From Pseudodesulfovibrio sp. (lineage in GTDB: Bacteria; Desulfobacterota; Desulfovibrionia; Desulfovibrionales; Desulfovibrionaceae), in the NCBI RefSeq assembly GCF_028692895.1, contig NZ_JAQUWN010000021.1, forward strand, positions 1 through 58,061: a stretch of 58,061 nt of DNA, written 5' to 3'. Below are positions 17,853-24,930 of the stretch, in pieces. A program made the position numbers and the translations under genes. Below the pieces are notes generated by a model. That model was not told the DNA's origin, did no database searches, and was given only the letters and a program-made list of their open reading frames with translations. The first letter of the stretch is position 1. The number at the start of each line of letters is the position of its first letter.

Positions 17853-18692
17853 CAGATACTATGACCGCCTGGACATCATCTTTACGAAGAAAACAAACAA
17901 TGAAAAAAATATCCATATAAATCCAACAATCGATTGATACCGATATGCACCATACTCAACAAGCAGCGCCACACCCAATCCAGCCATAGTTATAATCAAC
18001 ACATAGAATGGAATCAGCCATCCGCGCAAAGCTGTAAAGCTGATTAAAGTAAACATGGCAATAATACACAAATAGTCTATTGGAATGGTTGCCGTTGATC
18101 TGATCCATGCATTTATTAATGCATATATTGATGGCACCATGAATGCAAATACAGCAAAAATCAGCGCCATCAATTGTATTCGTTGTAACTTTTCCTTTTT
18201 AAATGACATATTAAACCTCCATTTACAGGAGCAGGAATTTACCTGCTCCTGTAATGTTATCTTACTTCCCAATTCGTTCTTTTGCTTTATTTATGCGTTT
18301 TTCGTATATTTCCCTATCCTCATTTGTCGTCATAGTATCGTAAATCCCTTTAAGCGCGTTATAATTATTTGCTTCATTATCTAGTTCATTTCTCATTTTC
18401 CAATCATTTTCATCTATATATTCATTCTTTTGGGCACGAAGCTGTTGTTTAACTTTTTTGCTTGTTCCAATTCCTCCAAAAAACATATCCCAGCCAGGAA
18501 CATACTCGGTAATGATACGCCCTTTGGGAATCTTCTCGCCATATTCGTTCGTCCATAGCCCCAGCGGATCATTCCCATTGACCGGGTCATCAAAGCAGTA
18601 GCCATACCAATCCGGGTCGCCGCCCTTGTCGCCGAGCGGGTCCGGGGCGGTCCACCTGTCGGTGAAGGTGTCGTAGTCGCGCCAGCCGAACC
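17639..18692. repeat. 1,054-bp tandem duplication, unit 1
   Basis: This unit matches bases 18693-19746 with a constant offset of 1,054. In my reading the only difference is T at 17690 versus A at 18744. The boundaries fall inside the conserved RHS core segment (about CGCCAGCCGAACCT), so unequal recombination between core copies explains the duplication. The unit holds part of the core of tip B, one immunity A gene and the tip A coding region. Confidence 0.85.
17859..18209 (-). CDS. Membrane protein, candidate immunity to RHS tip A (copy 2)
   Basis: The product is 116 residues from ATG 18209, with GGAGG six bases upstream. It is strongly hydrophobic with about three to four transmembrane helices (LMALIFAVFAFMVPSIYALI, YLCIIAMFTLISF, FYVLIITMAGLGVALLV, FIWIFFSLFVFFV). 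It directly follows the tip A coding region (53 bp after its stop), so it is the likely immunity protein; an integral membrane immunity suggests a toxin acting at the inner membrane or from the periplasm. The gene is identical to the copy at 18913-19263. It is AT rich compared with the chromosome, consistent with transfer. Confidence 0.65.
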   Translation of the reverse strand: MSFKKEKLQRIQLMALIFAVFAFMVPSIYALINAWIRSTATIPIDYLCIIAMFTLISFTALRGWLIPFYVLIITMAGLGVALLVEYGAYRYQSIVGFIWIFFSLFVFFVKMMSRRS

Positions 18693-18906
18693 TTACGAAC
18701 CCCAGATCGCGGTCGTGCAACCCTCCGGCGAAGCCGATGGGGAAGCGGAGGGGGCCGAAACCCGGCTTCCGGGAAATGTCGTCAAAGGGCTCAACGGGCA
18801 GAAAAACATGACCGCCCCGGAAAAAAACTTCCCTCAGTAATGCGTTACGAGGGAATACCGCAATCCACACATTGGATGCCCGAAAGCCGTTCAAGGCAGC
18901 GCACAA
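18262..18906 (-). pseudogene. Orphan RHS C-terminal module A (copy 2)
   Basis: A start-less frame that joins an RHS core fragment (FRPIGFAGG-like segment, RDYDTFTDRWTAPDPLGD, NDPLGLW) to a 96-residue tip. The tip is charged and helical: YGEKIPKGRIITEYVPG, GGIGTSKKVKQQLRAQKNEY, and YDTMTTNEDREIYEKRINK with RIGK at the C-terminus. I do not recognise its toxin class. The tip is the same as in the frame at 19316-20262 because of the 1,054-bp duplication, but here it is attached to the diverged core fragment (EPFDDISRKPGFGPLR) that also precedes tip B. It looks like a spare cassette, not an expressed gene. Confidence 0.7.
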
Positions 18907-19746
18907 CAGATACTATGACCGCCTGGACATCATCTTTACGAAGAAAACAAACAATGAAAAAAATATCCATATAAATCCAACAATCGATTGATACCGATAT
19001 GCACCATACTCAACAAGCAGCGCCACACCCAATCCAGCCATAGTTATAATCAACACATAGAATGGAATCAGCCATCCGCGCAAAGCTGTAAAGCTGATTA
19101 AAGTAAACATGGCAATAATACACAAATAGTCTATTGGAATGGTTGCCGTTGATCTGATCCATGCATTTATTAATGCATATATTGATGGCACCATGAATGC
19201 AAATACAGCAAAAATCAGCGCCATCAATTGTATTCGTTGTAACTTTTCCTTTTTAAATGACATATTAAACCTCCATTTACAGGAGCAGGAATTTACCTGC
19301 TCCTGTAATGTTATCTTACTTCCCAATTCGTTCTTTTGCTTTATTTATGCGTTTTTCGTATATTTCCCTATCCTCATTTGTCGTCATAGTATCGTAAATC
19401 CCTTTAAGCGCGTTATAATTATTTGCTTCATTATCTAGTTCATTTCTCATTTTCCAATCATTTTCATCTATATATTCATTCTTTTGGGCACGAAGCTGTT
19501 GTTTAACTTTTTTGCTTGTTCCAATTCCTCCAAAAAACATATCCCAGCCAGGAACATACTCGGTAATGATACGCCCTTTGGGAATCTTCTCGCCATATTC
19601 GTTCGTCCATAGCCCCAGCGGATCATTCCCATTGACCGGGTCATCAAAGCAGTAGCCATACCAATCCGGGTCGCCGCCCTTGTCGCCGAGCGGGTCCGGG
19701 GCGGTCCACCTGTCGGTGAAGGTGTCGTAGTCGCGCCAGCCGAACC
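18693..19746. repeat. 1,054-bp tandem duplication, unit 2
   Basis: Second unit of the direct repeat; see 17639-18692. It contains the core fragment of copy 2, immunity A copy 1 and the tip A region that is joined to the longer core. To the right of about 19746 the sequence diverges into the main core. Confidence 0.85.
18913..19263 (-). CDS. Membrane protein, candidate immunity to RHS tip A (copy 1)
   Basis: Identical in sequence to the gene at 17859-18209, including the GGAGG ribosome site and about 50 bp of leader, because it lies in the second duplicated unit. It is the copy that directly follows the RHS frame carrying tip A, so it is the natural partner of that toxin. It encodes 116 residues with three to four transmembrane helices and a short basic C-terminus (KMMSRRS). 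Two identical copies would raise immunity dosage. Function is inferred from position only. Confidence 0.65.
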   Translation of the reverse strand: MSFKKEKLQRIQLMALIFAVFAFMVPSIYALINAWIRSTATIPIDYLCIIAMFTLISFTALRGWLIPFYVLIITMAGLGVALLVEYGAYRYQSIVGFIWIFFSLFVFFVKMMSRRS

Positions 19747-20262
19747 TCACGAAGCCCAGGTCGCGGTCGTGCAGCCCTCCGGCGAAGCCGATGGGGATGC
19801 GGAGGCCGGGGTTGGTGTCCTCGATGATTCCGCCGAAGGGGTCGTACAGAACCTCCTTTATCACCTCGCCGTCAACATTGGCAACCACGCGAAGGGAGCC
19901 TACCTGATCGTAGAAGAGGGAGGCCACGGCCCCGTCCTCGCTCCGCATGGCGTAGGGCGTGCGCTCACCGTCGCGGTAGGCGAAGCGGTAGCCGGACTGA
20001 CCGTCGTGAAAGCCGTCAAGGCGCAGAAGGTCGAGCCAGCGGTAGGCCTCCACGGCCCGGCCGTTGCAATACTTGACCGCCCGGTGGCCCTGGTCGTCGT
20101 GGGTGAACTCGAAGACCTCGCCGGTTCCGCGCTTCTCGGCCTTCAGGAGCCGGTAGTCCGGGCCATATTCGTAGAGCGTGTACTGCCCGCCACGGTTTCG
20201 GTTTTCTCCACGATGCGGCCATCCGGGCCGCGCCTCAAGCCGCAATGATACGGCTCTTGCAT
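19316..20262 (-). pseudogene. Short RHS core with toxin tip A, one-base frameshift near the 5' end
   Basis: An ATG at 20262 (with AGAGGAG nine bases upstream) opens MQEPYHCGLRRGPDGRIVEK and continues as RHS-like sequence to about 20190. There the frame is lost: one extra base would join KTETVAG to QYTLYEYGPDYRLLKAEKRG in the long downstream frame. The rest is normal RHS core (FTHDDQGHRAVKYCNG, LFYDQVGSLRVVANVDG, EVLYDPFGGIIEDTNPGL) ending in NDPLGLW and the 96-residue tip A. Repaired length would be about 315 residues, far shorter than full RHS proteins, with no secretion domain. It is preceded by the same promoter block as the phage-like gene at 31127. No slippery heptamer is visible, so mutation or sequencing error is likelier than programmed frameshifting. 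Confidence 0.7.
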
Positions 20263-20316
20263 TTGCTTATGCTCCTCTGGTTTTGTTTTCGGGAGCCATC
20301 CCCGGAAATCCCGGCG

Positions 20317-20401
20317 AGCATAACCCCGGTTTTCGGCCCAGGGGAAAACGGCAATGAGAAGCGGCAAAACGGGTAAAAATGGTATGACTTGGGCGCTTGA
20401 C
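20317..20401 (-). promoter_or_regulatory. Shared 85-bp promoter block, copy A
   Basis: Read on the minus strand from 20401, this block aligns without gaps to 30986-31070 at 70 of 85 positions. Thirty consecutive bases (20353-20324) are identical. It contains CCGTTTT twice in direct orientation and once inverted (GTTTTC-N9-GAAAAC), and ends in TATGCT as a -10-like element 55 bp before the ATG at 20262. It is the apparent promoter and operator of the short RHS frame. Confidence 0.7.
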
Positions 20402-20422
20402 GGCATGTTGCGCGGACCCCGC

Positions 20423-20608
20423 CTAGTCGCTTTTGCGGTCCTGCGCGTCCTGCTCGGGCGGCTGCGGAAAGCTCCCCGAATCCAGCGCCACGGCCTGATC
20501 GGCCTCGGTCGCCATGGCCGTGGACACGACAAACCCCGCCGCCCGCAATTCCCGGCTGGTGGGCAGCCGCTTCCCCTTGGTCGGCAACAACAGAAAAAGA
20601 CCGTGCAT
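20423..20608 (-). CDS. Small hypothetical protein, 61 residues
   Basis: The frame starts at ATG 20608 with GAGGA six bases upstream, and lies just before the shared promoter block on the same strand. The product begins MHGLFLLLPTKGKRLPTSRE and ends in an acidic, Pro/Gln-containing tail (FPQPPEQDAQDRKSD). No signal peptide or membrane span is convincing. An AT-rich region with TTGACT about 50 bp upstream may supply the promoter. I do not recognise it; position suggests it belongs to the phage-like genes or the RHS locus. Confidence 0.4.
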   Translation of the reverse strand: MHGLFLLLPTKGKRLPTSRELRAAGFVVSTAMATEADQAVALDSGSFPQPPEQDAQDRKSD

Positions 20609-20913
20609 CCCATTCCTCGTGGCAGATATGTCGAATATTCTATATTTATCAAGTCAACGTAGCGAAGCTATGGAAAACCTGTGGAGAAGTCCAGGAAAAT
20701 TTGACGAATTTAGTACGTAATACCCTATTTTACTTTGTAAAAATGCTCAAATAATATTAATAGTTTTTGGTCCTGCAATCCTTGTTTGCCAGCTTGGGGA
20801 ATAGCGCATTCTCCACAGGGGGTTGCCGTTTTTCCCGGCCGGCGGGCGCAGACGAAAAAGCGCCCCGAACCCGACGGTCCGGAGCGCCTTGCAAAAAAAA
20901 CCGAAGAAAACGG
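20609..20913. other. AT-rich intergenic region without a recognised gene
   Basis: About 300 bp, markedly AT rich from 20630 to 20765. CTGTGGAGAA (20679-20688) and TTCTCCACAG (20809-20818) form a 10-bp inverted repeat around the AT-rich part. A TTGACT element on the minus strand near 20659 may drive the 61-residue frame. No RNA gene or convincing coding frame was seen. Confidence 0.4.
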
Positions 20914-21315
20914 TCAGGCCTTGGCGGCCAAAAACACGAAAAGCGGCAGCTCGGCAACGGGCATCCAGTCGTCGCCGTCCTTCACCGCCGCCACCACCGT
21001 GTGCCGACCCTCGGTCTCGACCCGCAGGCCGGGCAACTGGAAGTTCATCTTGTGCAGCAGCGTCTCACCCGGCGTCACTTCCTGCACGCCCAGGGTGACG
21101 GACTTGCCGCCCGGACCGACCAGGCGCAACGAAACCGTGAACGGCTGGCTCTTCGCCCCCTCCAGGTCCCACAGGCTGGCGAAAAAGATGGGCGGCAACA
21201 CCGCCGGAAGCTCCGGCACCACCGCGTGCTCCACGGTGCGGATGTAAGAAGTGCTGCCCGAATCGCGGTCCACGATCAAATCCGCGGTCAAAAGGCCATA
21301 AATGAGTTTGGACAT
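20914..21315 (-). CDS. DUF6941-like small protein of phage/accessory type
   Basis: The product is 133 residues from ATG 21315, with AAGGAG five bases before it. It opens MSKLIYGLLTADLIVDRDSG and has the all-beta pattern of DUF6941 proteins: FFASLWDLEGAKSQPFTVSL, then RLVGPGGKSVTL and a C-terminal VVAAVKDGDDWMPVAELPLF. Members are small soluble proteins of unknown function found in accessory regions. It is the last gene of the minus-strand series repressor, HEAT protein, DUF6941. The 177-bp spacer before it holds two GC-rich hairpins (GGCCCG/CGGGCC near 21342-21358 and CCGGG/CCCGG near 21367-21379). Family call is moderate. Confidence 0.6.
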   Translation of the reverse strand: MSKLIYGLLTADLIVDRDSGSTSYIRTVEHAVVPELPAVLPPIFFASLWDLEGAKSQPFTVSLRLVGPGGKSVTLGVQEVTPGETLLHKMNFQLPGLRVETEGRHTVVAAVKDGDDWMPVAELPLFVFLAAKA

Positions 21316-21492
21316 GCCGTCTCCTTGCTGATTTGCTCGGTGCGGCCCGAACCGGGCCATCCACACCGGGTAACCCGGCGGACCTGTCCGGGTCAATGCC
21401 GGATGCCCTGTGCGCCACCAGGCGACACCCTCCCCACTTCTTCGACCTCCGTTTCTGGAGGGCCGCAGGTGACATTCTTCCCCGTGTGCGCG

Positions 21493-22461
21493 CTATTCGC
21501 GTCCGGTTCCGGCTCCGGCGAGGGTTTCCCGGATGTCGTCGGGCAGCCGGGTGACGTGGTCGGGGTTGATTTCGACCAGGAGGAGCGCTGCGGCGACGCG
21601 TTGTCCGGGCGAGCCGGAGGCGACGGCCCGTTCGAGGGCGGGGGCGGCGTCGGGGCCGAGGGAGGCGAGGGCGCGGAAGGCGGCCTGGCCGGTGAGGGTG
21701 CCGGGTCGGGTGAGCATCCGGACGAGGGTGGGGATGGCGTCGAGTCCGAGCCGGGCGACGGGGTGGTTCCCGTGCTGGCCGATCTGGAGGGTATGGAAGA
21801 GGAGGAGGGCCGGATTGGGGCCGACGAGGTCGATGGCTTCGGCGATGACGTGCATGGCGCGGACGTCCGGGCAGTCCAGGGCGCGGACAAGGGCGGGCAT
21901 GGCGGGCATGGCCAGGGGGCCGAGCCGGCCGAGGAGCCAGGCGGCCTTGGCGCGCAGGGTGGGGTCCGGGGTGGCGAGGAGGTCGGCCAGGGCGGGGACG
22001 GCCTGGCCTTGCATGAGCATGAGAGTGTAGGCCGCGCCGGTGCGCACGGGTTCCTCGGCCGAGGCGAGGAGGGCGGCGGCCTGGCGGGCGGCGGGCGCGC
22101 CGATGACGGCCAGGGCGTGGGCGGCCAGTCCGCGCACGGCGGGTTCGGGGTCGGCGAGGGCGGCGAGCAGGCCGTCGGCGGCGTAGCCGGGCATGGGCAG
22201 CAGGGCGAGGCCGACGGCGCTGCCCCGGCGTTCGGCGGGGGAGCCGTTGTGCAGCCGGTCGAGCAGGGCGGCCAGGGGGGCCTGGCCAAGCTGGCGCAGT
22301 TCGGCGGCGGCGGCCTGGCGGGCCGCCGGGTCCGGTCCGCCCAGGCGGGCGGCGATTTCGGCTGTGGCCGGTTGGGCCGGCGCGTCGAAGGCGAGGGCCG
22401 GGGCCGGGGTCAGGGCGGCCAGGAGGAGCAGCATGTTGCCCAACAACAAGAAGTGTCTCAT
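21493..22461 (-). CDS. Exported HEAT-repeat protein
   Basis: The product is 322 residues from ATG 22461, five bases after GAGGT (an in-frame TTG at 22473 overlaps that site). MRHFLLLGNMLLLLAAL with an ALAFDAP cleavage region is a signal peptide. The rest is eight or so HEAT/PBS-like helical repeats rich in Ala and Leu, for example LGGPDPAARQAAAAELRQLG, ALADPEPAVRGLAAHALAVI, LLATPDPTLRAKAAWLLGRL. Such solenoids bind other proteins. It begins 34 bp after the phage-like repressor gene, on the same strand, although its periplasmic location makes a shared task unlikely. Confidence 0.8.
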   Translation of the reverse strand: MRHFLLLGNMLLLLAALTPAPALAFDAPAQPATAEIAARLGGPDPAARQAAAAELRQLGQAPLAALLDRLHNGSPAERRGSAVGLALLPMPGYAADGLLAALADPEPAVRGLAAHALAVIGAPAARQAAALLASAEEPVRTGAAYTLMLMQGQAVPALADLLATPDPTLRAKAAWLLGRLGPLAMPAMPALVRALDCPDVRAMHVIAEAIDLVGPNPALLLFHTLQIGQHGNHPVARLGLDAIPTLVRMLTRPGTLTGQAAFRALASLGPDAAPALERAVASGSPGQRVAAALLLVEINPDHVTRLPDDIRETLAGAGTGRE

Positions 22462-22494
22462 AGCTAACCTCAAAATAGAGTTTGTGACATATGG

Positions 22495-23232
22495 CTACTT
22501 AAGCCCCATGTCGCTCCAGGCCCAGGCCACGTTGCCGCCGATGGCGCGGGCTATGTCGCCGCCGTAGTCGCGTTGCAGGCGATAGGTGGCGGGCGGGAAT
22601 TCGCGGCTGTTGTCGGAATAGAAGATGAGTTCCAGGTCGCCCTCGACGCGCCGGGTGGCCACGCGGCGGACCAGGGTCGCGCCCTCCGGGCCGGGCTCGC
22701 GCACGAGCATGGTTCGCCCCGCGGGCGCGGGGTCGCGGTCGTCGCGGTCCACGAGGACGATGTCGCCGGGGTGCAGGGTGGGGGCCATGGCGGTCTCGGC
22801 CTTGCCGAGCTCCACACCCACGAGGTTGGTGCGGAAACGCAGGGGTTCCTGGTGACGCCAGACCAGCACCCAGCCCTTGACCCGGTCCTCGGGCACAGAG
22901 CCCTGCCCGGCGGCCAGTATCGGGTCGGCCAGGGGCACGGCCAGGTAGTCGTCGGGCCGCAGCTCCGGCCCCCCCCCGGCTTCCCCTGGCGGGCAGAAGC
23001 GCACCTCGCGGCTCGCCTCGGCCGGGTCGTCGCCAAAGGTGACGCTGGCTCCCAGCCGGTCCAGGATCTGGCCCAGGGAGTCGGCGTTGAGGCCGCGCTC
23101 CCGTTTCAGAAACCGACCGAGCTGCGAGGGGTCGATGCCCAGTTCGTCCGCCATGCGCTTGTTGTTGGGGTAGCGCTTGCCCCGGCCGATGCGTTCGTTA
23201 AGCGCCCGGCGCACGTCGTCGGTGAAACCCAT
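22495..23232 (-). CDS. CI/LexA-like repressor with degenerate S24 peptidase domain
   Basis: The product is 245 residues; ATG 23232 follows AAAGGAG by six bases. The N-terminus is a helix-turn-helix (NNKRMADELGIDPSQLGRFL, residues 23-42). The C-terminal half is an S24 domain: a cleavage-site-like ILAAGQGS (Ala108-Gly109), then AETAMAPTLHPGDIVLVD where family members have a catalytic Ser before Met (here Ala148), and VRRVATRR where the general-base Lys is expected (here Arg189/190). Both dyad residues thus appear replaced, so RecA-stimulated self-cleavage should not occur. It faces the DUF5675/HTH pair across a palindrome-rich spacer, the layout of a phage immunity region. Confidence 0.8.
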   Translation of the reverse strand: MGFTDDVRRALNERIGRGKRYPNNKRMADELGIDPSQLGRFLKRERGLNADSLGQILDRLGASVTFGDDPAEASREVRFCPPGEAGGGPELRPDDYLAVPLADPILAAGQGSVPEDRVKGWVLVWRHQEPLRFRTNLVGVELGKAETAMAPTLHPGDIVLVDRDDRDPAPAGRTMLVREPGPEGATLVRRVATRRVEGDLELIFYSDNSREFPPATYRLQRDYGGDIARAIGGNVAWAWSDMGLK

Positions 23233-23266
23233 TGTCCGCTCCTTTGAAAGCTTGGAGTTAAGGATG

Positions 23267-23294
23267 GTTATACACGGATTTTGACAAATGTCTA
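23267..23294 (-). promoter_or_regulatory. Promoter of the repressor gene
   Basis: On the minus strand TAGACA (23294-23289) and TATAAC (23272-23267) are separated by 16 bases, both five or four matches to consensus. The -35 overlaps the palindrome GACAAATGTC (23283-23292), which would allow autoregulation. Confidence 0.55.
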
Positions 23295-23338
23295 AAGTAA
23301 GATGACAATAATTGTTGACTATTGTATAGTCATATGTC
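23283..23338. promoter_or_regulatory. Operator cluster between repressor and DUF5675 gene
   Basis: Four small palindromes lie within 56 bp: GACAAATGTC (23283-23292), ACAATAATTGT (23305-23315), GACTATTGTATAGTC (23317-23331, perfect 6+3+6) and GTCATATGTC (23329-23338). A TTGACT at 23315-23320 with TATGAA at 23339 could be the rightward promoter. The arrangement resembles a phage CI operator region serving both directions. Confidence 0.5.
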
Positions 23339-23383
23339 TATGAAGCGGTTCGTTGCCGACACTTCGGCATCATGGAGGAGCGT

Positions 23384-23818
23384 ATGGTTGAGACAATGGA
23401 GCTCATCCGAGTGGAAAAGGGCGAGGAGGGCACCTTCGGGGTCCTGCGGCTGGACGGCCGCGTCTTCTGCGTCACCCTGGAGCCGCCGGACCGGGGCAAC
23501 CTGCCGGACGTGTCGTGCATCCCGGCCGGGAGCTACTGCTGCCGCAGGGTGGATTCCCCGCATTTCGGTCCGAGCTTCGAGGTGGAGGGCGTGCCCGGCC
23601 GCAGCCACATCCTGCTGCACGCGGGCAACGTGGCGTCCGACACGCGGGGCTGCGTGCTCCTGGGCCGCGAGTATGGCAGCGTGGCGGGCAAACGGGGCGT
23701 CCTGCGCTCGGCCGACACCGTGGCCCGGTTCCTGGATCGGTGCCGGGACTGCGATTTCCTGGGGCTGGTCGTTCGCGACCTGGACGGAGGCGACGTATGT
23801 CCGACGGTTTCTGCCTGA
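23384..23818 (+). CDS. DUF5675 family protein (phage-associated)
   Basis: The product is 144 residues; ATG 23384 is preceded by GGAGGAG, which also makes an upstream ATG at 23372 unlikely. It shows the DUF5675 pattern: TFGVLRLDGRVFCVTLEPPD, IPAGSYCCRRVDSPHFG, HILLHAGNVASDTRGCVLLG and a C-terminal LVVRDLDGGD. The conserved H-x-GN..DT.GC core resembles LD-peptidase-like or amidase folds, but activity is unknown. It overlaps the HTH gene by 22 bp and faces the repressor gene, so it belongs to a phage-derived unit controlled by the operator cluster. Confidence 0.8.
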   Translation: MVETMELIRVEKGEEGTFGVLRLDGRVFCVTLEPPDRGNLPDVSCIPAGSYCCRRVDSPHFGPSFEVEGVPGRSHILLHAGNVASDTRGCVLLGREYGSVAGKRGVLRSADTVARFLDRCRDCDFLGLVVRDLDGGDVCPTVSA

Positions 23819-24003
23819 AGGGAGCGCGCGAGATCTGCGAGGCGGTGGGGGAGAACCCCCGGCACATGCACGAGCTGGTGCGCGAGCACGGGCTGCCCGC
23901 GTGGAAGCGGGAGACCCGGGGGACCTGGCGCGCCCTGCCAGACGACCTGCGCCGCTGGGTGCGCCAGCAGCGGGACAAGCACATAGGCGATTACATGGGA
24001 TAA
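23797..24003 (+). CDS. Small excisionase/HTH-like DNA-binding protein
   Basis: The product is 68 residues; ATG 23797 lies inside the end of the DUF5675 gene, six bases after GGAGG. The sequence LKGAREICEAVGENPRHMHE continues with LVREHGLPAWKRETRG and WRALPDDLRRWVRQQRD, the pattern of a winged helix-turn-helix of the excisionase/MerR-like type (HTH_17). It could act as a Cro-like or Xis-like regulator. No integrase is in the window. A GC-rich hairpin (24010-24032, no T tail) follows. Confidence 0.7.
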   Translation: MSDGFCLKGAREICEAVGENPRHMHELVREHGLPAWKRETRGTWRALPDDLRRWVRQQRDKHIGDYMG

Positions 24004-24044
24004 GGCCTCGCGGCGGGATCGGTCCCCGCCGCGCCCGGACGGGC

Positions 24045-24833
24045 TCAGCCCGCATCCGGGCCGAAGGACATGACCGGATGCCGGATGGACCAGCCCCCGC
24101 TTATTTCCGGGACGGTCCGTCCGGCGTCGTCCGTGGCCGCGGGCAGGAGCAGGCCGCCCTCGGGGCGCGCCAGGGAGATGCGTTCCGCCTCGGCCAGGCA
24201 GCGCTCCAGCCGTTGGATGCGGGCCAGGACCGGGTCGGCCTTCCCGGCCGCCGGGGCGATGTCCGCCGGGACGGGCCGGGCGATGGCGGTCCGGGACGGC
24301 GGGGGGGCGGACTCCGGGGCTGTCGGCCGGCCCGATCGTCCGGGCGCGGCGCGGGTCGCGACAATCCGCCGGGGCGCGGCGCGTCCGGCCAAAACAATCG
24401 GGGGGGCCGCCGGTGCCGGGACAATGGCCGGATGCGGCGGTCCGGCAGGTGCTGAAGCCGCTGTTTCGGCAGTCGGCGCTTTGATCGGTGTCGGCATGGA
24501 GCCCGGCGGTTCAGTCCCAAGTGCCGTTTCTGTCGTCTTTGCATTCCCGCCCGAGACGGCCGAAGCCAGTCGCGTGGCCTCGGCCGACGCGTCCGGGTCG
24601 TCGAACGGGCCGATGAAGATCGCCAGATTTTCCTCGATGACCTCGTCCGGGGTCTTGTCGTTCACCGCGTACTGGTAGGCGTATTCGCCCACGGAATAGG
24701 CCGAGGAGGCGTACTGGATGGGGCCAGTGCCCACCAGCCCGGCCACGCCAAGGAAGGCGTTGATGAGCAGGCAGCCCGACAGCAGGGGCAGGGCCAGGAG
24801 GCCCAGGCAGTTTCGGCGCACGGCGCTTAGCAT
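24045..24833 (-). CDS. Putative lipoprotein with Ala/Pro-rich linker
   Basis: The product is 262 residues from ATG 24833 (only AGGA close to the start). NCLGLLALPLLSGCLLINAF is a lipoprotein signal with lipobox LSGC. A DUF3568-like segment follows (GTGPIQYASSAYSVGEYAYQ, YAVNDKTPDEVIEENLAIF). From about residue 95 to 205 the chain is an Ala/Pro/Thr-rich, probably disordered linker; the end returns to a helix (VLARIQRLERCLAEAERISL). I infer an outer-membrane or periplasmic anchor protein. It may be co-transcribed with the NlpC/P60 gene 97 bp upstream. Confidence 0.65.
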   Translation of the reverse strand: MLSAVRRNCLGLLALPLLSGCLLINAFLGVAGLVGTGPIQYASSAYSVGEYAYQYAVNDKTPDEVIEENLAIFIGPFDDPDASAEATRLASAVSGGNAKTTETALGTEPPGSMPTPIKAPTAETAASAPAGPPHPAIVPAPAAPPIVLAGRAAPRRIVATRAAPGRSGRPTAPESAPPPSRTAIARPVPADIAPAAGKADPVLARIQRLERCLAEAERISLARPEGGLLLPAATDDAGRTVPEISGGWSIRHPVMSFGPDAG

Positions 24834-24930
24834 GTCCTGCGCTTTGCATTCCCCGTGCCCGGACGCGATTGCGCCGGAAATCGAGGGGGCTGCGAAACGC
24901 CCGGCACGCTCCGGCCGCGCGGGGCCGGGC

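Noticed and set aside
20180-20200. Programmed -1 frameshift in the RHS frame
   Set aside because: No X-XXY-YYZ slippery heptamer is present; mutation or sequence error is simpler.
20679-20818. 10-bp inverted repeat CTGTGGAGAA/TTCTCCACAG as ends of a small mobile element
   Set aside because: No flanking target duplication and no recognised content between the arms; could be chance.
24010-24032. Hairpin GCGGCGGG/CCCCGCCGC as a terminator
   Set aside because: No T tract on either side; only noted as a weak hairpin between convergent genes.
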